A DNA stretch of 64,000 nt from Dryococelus australis (lineage: Eukaryota; Arthropoda; Insecta; Phasmatodea; Phasmatidae), in contig CM056994.1 of the NCBI GenBank assembly GCA_029891345.1, forward strand, positions 222,309,991 through 222,373,990, written 5' to 3'. The number at the start of each line of letters is the position of its first letter. Positions within the stretch are counted from its first letter, which is position 1. The notes beneath the pieces are model-generated. The model was not told the DNA's origin. It made no database searches and was given only the letters and a program-made list of their open reading frames with translations. Both the position numbers and the translations under genes were made by a program. Positions 53,001-59,000 of this stretch are shown piece by piece.

Positions 53001-56000
53001 AATATGAAACATCCTTGTGTTCTCGGACCCTCTGTGTCGCTGCATGAAGAAGAGAACAGCAGTTCCTGAAACATCGCTTTCTGTTGGTTTTGGAAAAAAC
53101 CACCGTGTTTGTGCGAGTTTCTTCATTGTGTTTATTTTATTTGTGTAAATAGATAACTTGCCTCTGTATTCTTCGACGCGATATCTGTTGGTAGTGAAAA
53201 GTTTTTTACGTATACATATATAGTACATTAGTTTTCCGCATTTAGCTTGCTGTTCTGTTTTATTTACTCGATTCCTTCATAGAATTTCCTGGCTTTGTGC
53301 AGATATATTCTTGTCTACAGCTTACATTACTTGCATTCTACAGTGACTGGTGAAACTGCTGTGTTCGAGTGCGTTTCTTTGTTCTGTTGTCCCATTTTGT
53401 GCCTACTTATTTTGTCAGTATTGTCGCAACTTTTTCAAACACGTTACTAGCATGTATTGTTTTCTGCGTGTTATCTGCTGGTCATGTGTATACATATATT
53501 TTTCGTAATTAGGTACTGGTCTGATTTTTTTTTTTTTTTTTTTTTTATGTATTTTCTGTTGGCGCGAGTTGTGCCATTTGAAGGGACATGTGAATGCAGT
53601 GTCAGAATTTAGTAAACCTCTGATAATTACTTTTAAGCTGTACTCTTACAGGTTTATTTTTCATTTCCGCACCGGTAACTTTCAGAGAGATTCTAATCAG
53701 TATTTAACGCTCTCCATATAAAGACTGAATTCACTATCTAATAACCTACTAACTAGACAGACCAGAAATACGAATCAACACAAACAGTTAAACAAAAAAA
53801 ATAACCAATTTGAAACAGACAAGGTAGTTCGTATCATTGTAAAACTCTTAACACCTGGGTGATATAACAATTGTATCTATATAGTTCAGGTTTACTAGAG
53901 ACTTTTAAGTGTACTTTCAACCAAAATTTCAACTAGCTCAACATTGTGTAGTTGCCAAAAAAGTATTTTCCTCACACACCTATTCTGGGAGCTCCAACAC
54001 GCGCAACAGAAACTGAAATACAAATTTTACAATCTTTTTATCCTATTATCCTACACAAATTCAATCAATTTTTCGTTAAATGGACAATGTGCTGCTCCAT
54101 ATGACCTGTATTCATACATAAACAAATTGCCCTCAAAGCAACTCGTTTAAATAATGTAAAACAATAGCTTTCAAGAAATAATTATTCTGTGTAGCCATTT
54201 GAGCAGTGAATTTAGTGACTTCTCTGATTCTATAGGCTCTTCACGGTAAAATGAGCACTTTTGGAATCCCTGCTTAAGATCTACTTCTTTGCACGGGACT
54301 TCTTCCGCCTTATGTAAAATTAACATTACCACGGGCCTCAGCACTTAATTCATGCGTCGGTCAAGTGAAAATGCAAAATTATTAGGAAAGTAAATATTTA
54401 AAAAAATCTGCTAATTTTAACATTTCTATGGAATGAAAATGCAGAAAGGGAAAGAAATAGTGGTTACGTAACACATTTTATTCAACGTTAAGATATGGAA
54501 CTGATTTCCATCATTCGTTACCAATTTTACTGGGCGAATGTCACTCAGTGCGCCCGTTAAAAATATATATGCAGGCAGGGCCAGTGACTAATTTCTAAGG
54601 TTGAATTCAAAAGTGCTCATTTTATTGTAAACAAGCTTTATTGTGTTATTACGATCTAATGGTTGCCTTGAATAATACAGTGTAGTTGCAACGCTCTTGC
54701 GTGTGCATTTACTGGCTGAACAAAACGTTGCACGATAACATGAATCTTGTTACATCTATTTTGTATATACAGTAGGTTTTCCCTTCGAAATAGTGAAAAT
54801 TTTCACATATACACCTTCCTGAATTTTACGCCTGATCTATTTGTTTAATACATTATATCCTTTACGTTGTCTACATAGGCTTAATATATTGATAAAAAAA
54901 TCACTTTTTTTTTAAATAGTTTCAAAGAGTTTTGTCAAGTAACTTTCATCTTGTGCACAAATCCGTTTTGCATTGTGGTGGTAGAATTATATTCGAATAT
55001 ATTTTCATGCAACGTAGAGACACTGTGGCCAGCTGTAGTAACACCACTGGAAGTTAGCAGTTCCTCACCAGCCATTCACGAACCAGGGTAAAAAATAATA
55101 TTGTTGCTTCAGTCTACTATATTGTTTCCGACATCCTCTATTAGGATAGGCCTACTCGTTAAAAAATTATCAAAAGCCATTTTAAACCGATATATAATGT
55201 TCAATCCAGTTATTCTCATTTTTAACCGATTTGTAATGGTTAATACAGTTATTTTAGGTGGTTTTTTACGTTAAGTTTTAAACTTAGAAGCTTGCCCACA
55301 GACATCTACCTCTACATGCAAAATAAATGTTGTGGTATACCATATTTCAACAAATGATGCTATGAAACTGTTAAAAATGAAAATAACTGACTACGATTCA
55401 CTCTTTAATGTTTAACATTTAGCGGCACACAGTATGAAATCTAAAACTTTACTGGAATATTTAGGCCGGTATTCCAAAACATTTCTAAGCATCTAAACCA
55501 ATCGCAATCATTTAGATACAGTGTATATCCATACAACCGTACGATTCCGATTAAAGCTGGTTCTACAATAGTCCGTTACGATGCACAATTGCTAGCCAAT
55601 CAGGATGAAGCAGAATCAGTCACAGCGCGTCGGATTCTTGCGGTGCGATTGTCTGCGTCAGCCTGTGACGGAGAAGAATAAGTGTGTTTACAAGGAGAAT
55701 AAAAAAAAATATATATATATATATATTTGCGATTTGAAAACTACGATCGCGTTTACGCTGACGTTTTGTACTTGTATTTTTATTATTGCTGCATGGATGT
55801 GCAAAATAGAAGACAAGGCTTCGTATAGATATCGACAATATCATAAAAATATTTTATTAACATCAAAACAATTCTCCGCCTTATTGTCTCATTCCCTTTA
55901 GTTTTCATCACACATCGCGTTCATACCCTGTTTATATTCCACCACTTAAAACAGAGTATAAACTTTTTAGACACGTTTTTTGTTAAATTAGTGAGGTCTG

Positions 56001-59000
56001 AAAACGTAATTTACCCCTCTTACAATAGATAGCAGCACCATCTCAGACGGCATCCGTCGCCGACATGTCATCGCTTGATTGTGAAACAGTAAATATAGCT
56101 CGTCGCAGCCCAACGCATTGCTGTATTGTGGAAATAGCTTAAAGATGTTGCGTGACATTCGAAAAATGTGTGTATTTGTATCACAATTAATATAGGAGAA
56201 ACTGTCGAGGCAGTGTACACCGTGTCGAGTTTGCAGAAACCTGGAAATTCCCGAATGATCGAGAATCACTCTGCAGTCATAACTATATTTAATTTTAAAG
56301 CGGTTTTCACAGTAAAGCGACGTGATGCGGCGCGGCGCATCCGACGCAGCAGCCGGTGACGAGACGAGCGTTAATAGTCTTCACAATAGAGCGATGTTCT
56401 GTCGCGGATCGCCGGCAACACAGACCGTGCTGTCATCTGTTATCCTGCATGGAAGCTCTCAATGCAATGCTAAAACCGAACGAAAGGCAGTAATTTTTTT
56501 TTCATTTAGTCAATAAAACGGGTTATATTTTATTAATATAATTATTTCCTCAATATTATTATAATAAAATTCTAAATTTCTCTCTTTTACATGAACGACT
56601 TCAGGAGTCTGAAAACATACATTGTTTTCCTAAAGGTAGGAAATATCGCTATAAATTTGGAATCCTATTAGTATCTCTGCAAATCGTTTTATGTAGATTT
56701 TAATTTGTTCTTCACCTCAGATTTCGCCAGTTTATTTATTATGAAGTAAATAAATGTTATTCCCCGTCGCTAGCGACGAGCGGCAACGCTCTCGACGCCT
56801 AGCGCCAGCGTCAAAGCTCTGATTGGCTGATACTCGTCGCTCAATTGTGACAACCGCTTAACGTGAATTTAAAATCTGCGGTTATATTCTTTATGTTGAG
56901 GTGTATCCTACTCAGGCTATGGTCAAAACGAGATTTTCCTTGCGGGCAGTTTGGCATAGAGAACATTCTGCTGTAATGTACACTGTTTCAAAAAGGTCGC
57001 TTTAAGGTGGTTCACGTTTACGCATGAAAGTTTGTGTGGACCCTTATTGTGATACTTATATATCACACACACTTGTTAACTATTTTGTAAGTATTATTCA
57101 CAGCATCCAATGCTATTTAAAAGAGTAAGCAAAAATACAATAGTGTGACACTCAGCTCTCGTAAACCCTCTCATAAAAGAAACTAAGAATGAAGTAAAAA
57201 AGTTAATTCTTGAGCGAAATAAATATATTTGTCATCAAATACTATTTCGCTATTCCGTTACGTCATGTAGTCAGTCACTGTGAACCAAAATGTTCTGCTA
57301 AGTCCAGCTGCACGACCTAATATTAAACAAAATGGATATACTATATTTCGTTACATTCACACTAGTTGGAAGAACAATAGTATTACTTACGTAGACTAAC
57401 AATGCAAATCGAAAGATCTGAAATTAAACAGTTTTCTTTTAATGCAAGTTTTATTCATCCCATTTAGTTACTTGCAAAAGGAAGGAAATTGAATGCATAT
57501 GCAAGATCACTGCTACCGGGTAGCGAAAAATTTATTTGCCAGACTATTAGCATTGAACTAGCCAACCTGAAGAGAACGAACTTCATTTAGGGACGTGGTT
57601 TACTACTGGCATCCACTCTCCCCATTTTAGTAGTCTGTAAATCCGCACTGCTTTAGTCTAGCCATCTTACGTGCGGCAGCATTTCGGGGTATGTCATCTT
57701 TATAGATAATAATGTTCACATAAATTAACGTAATCGCTTCAGCTTTCCTTTGCAGCCACTACATAAACTTCTCAAAAGCCCTCCGCTGTATAAAAACGTG
57801 AGATAATATCCCCTTACATATAAGGCAAGCTAATTTCCTGTACATGTAAAGTAAAATTTCCTCTTAAATGTAGAGTAAATTTACATAAGTTAATTAATAT
57901 TCTCTAATCGTACGGAAAAAAGTACCTGACTAAAGTGGGGGGAAAATCCCATACAAGAGAAAATTCCACACAAGTAGGGGAATATTAACTATATCCAATA
58001 ATAAAATTATATTTTAAAATATTCTGGATTATTATTATTGTTAATTTGTGTATTATCTACACTAAGAAATTATTCGTAATTTTACCATGGCAGTGTATAG
58101 GCCTTGTGAGAAAAATGGAATAGTAATTTTGTCCCCTATACATTCATTGTAGCCTTCCTGCATTTACTCAGGAAAGTCAAATGTATAAGGAAGTTTCCAA
58201 CTTTGGATAGTAGCGCTGCTAAACATTCCTATATATGCAGCTTGATGTGTGGTATTACCATACAGTGTATAGGTTAAAAACTTCCATTACAGTTTAGGAA
58301 GTTCACCAGAAAATTTTTACAGTGTATATTCTCTGACAAATAGTAACCGAATCCTCAACTCTAAAATCGTCGATACTTGCTGGTGAGTGGGCGCGAACCA
58401 CGGTCATCTATCACAAGAGGCCGATGCGCTCTCCATTACAGCATGACGACAGCGTGACAATAACTGTGAATATTAGCGTGCTAAAGGATTGTTTATTACA
58501 CCCGTTCTCCCACTTGGCTGTTGAGACATTGCTGAAGAGATGCACGCGTCGTAAGGTAATTTTCCCATGCATATATGAGATTTTCCACTACCATGTACGT
58601 TAATGTTACACCAGAGTGGGGTAATTTTACCTTACCCGTAAGGATAACTGTTTCCCACACAAGTTTGTTAATATTACTTCACACGTCAGGTAATTTTCCA
58701 ATTATTTTTTAATGCCCCATTCTAAAAAGAAACTTAGACCAATTTTTACGAAGAAATGTTTTCACGAGCGAATCTGCACTACTATTTCGCGAACTTTTAT
58801 AACGGGGAGGGGGCGGCGCTTGAATCAAGCCGATCTGCTTCAAACGGCAGGTTGTGTGCATTAATTCCTATCATTTCATACAAGATTGTAATTTACCGTT
58901 TGCACAGTTAAAATGACTAACCTCCCATCACTGTGACAACGGGTTGTTCATATACTGTACTTTTTTTAACGCCCCAGTTGGCTACAATGAAACAGCATAG

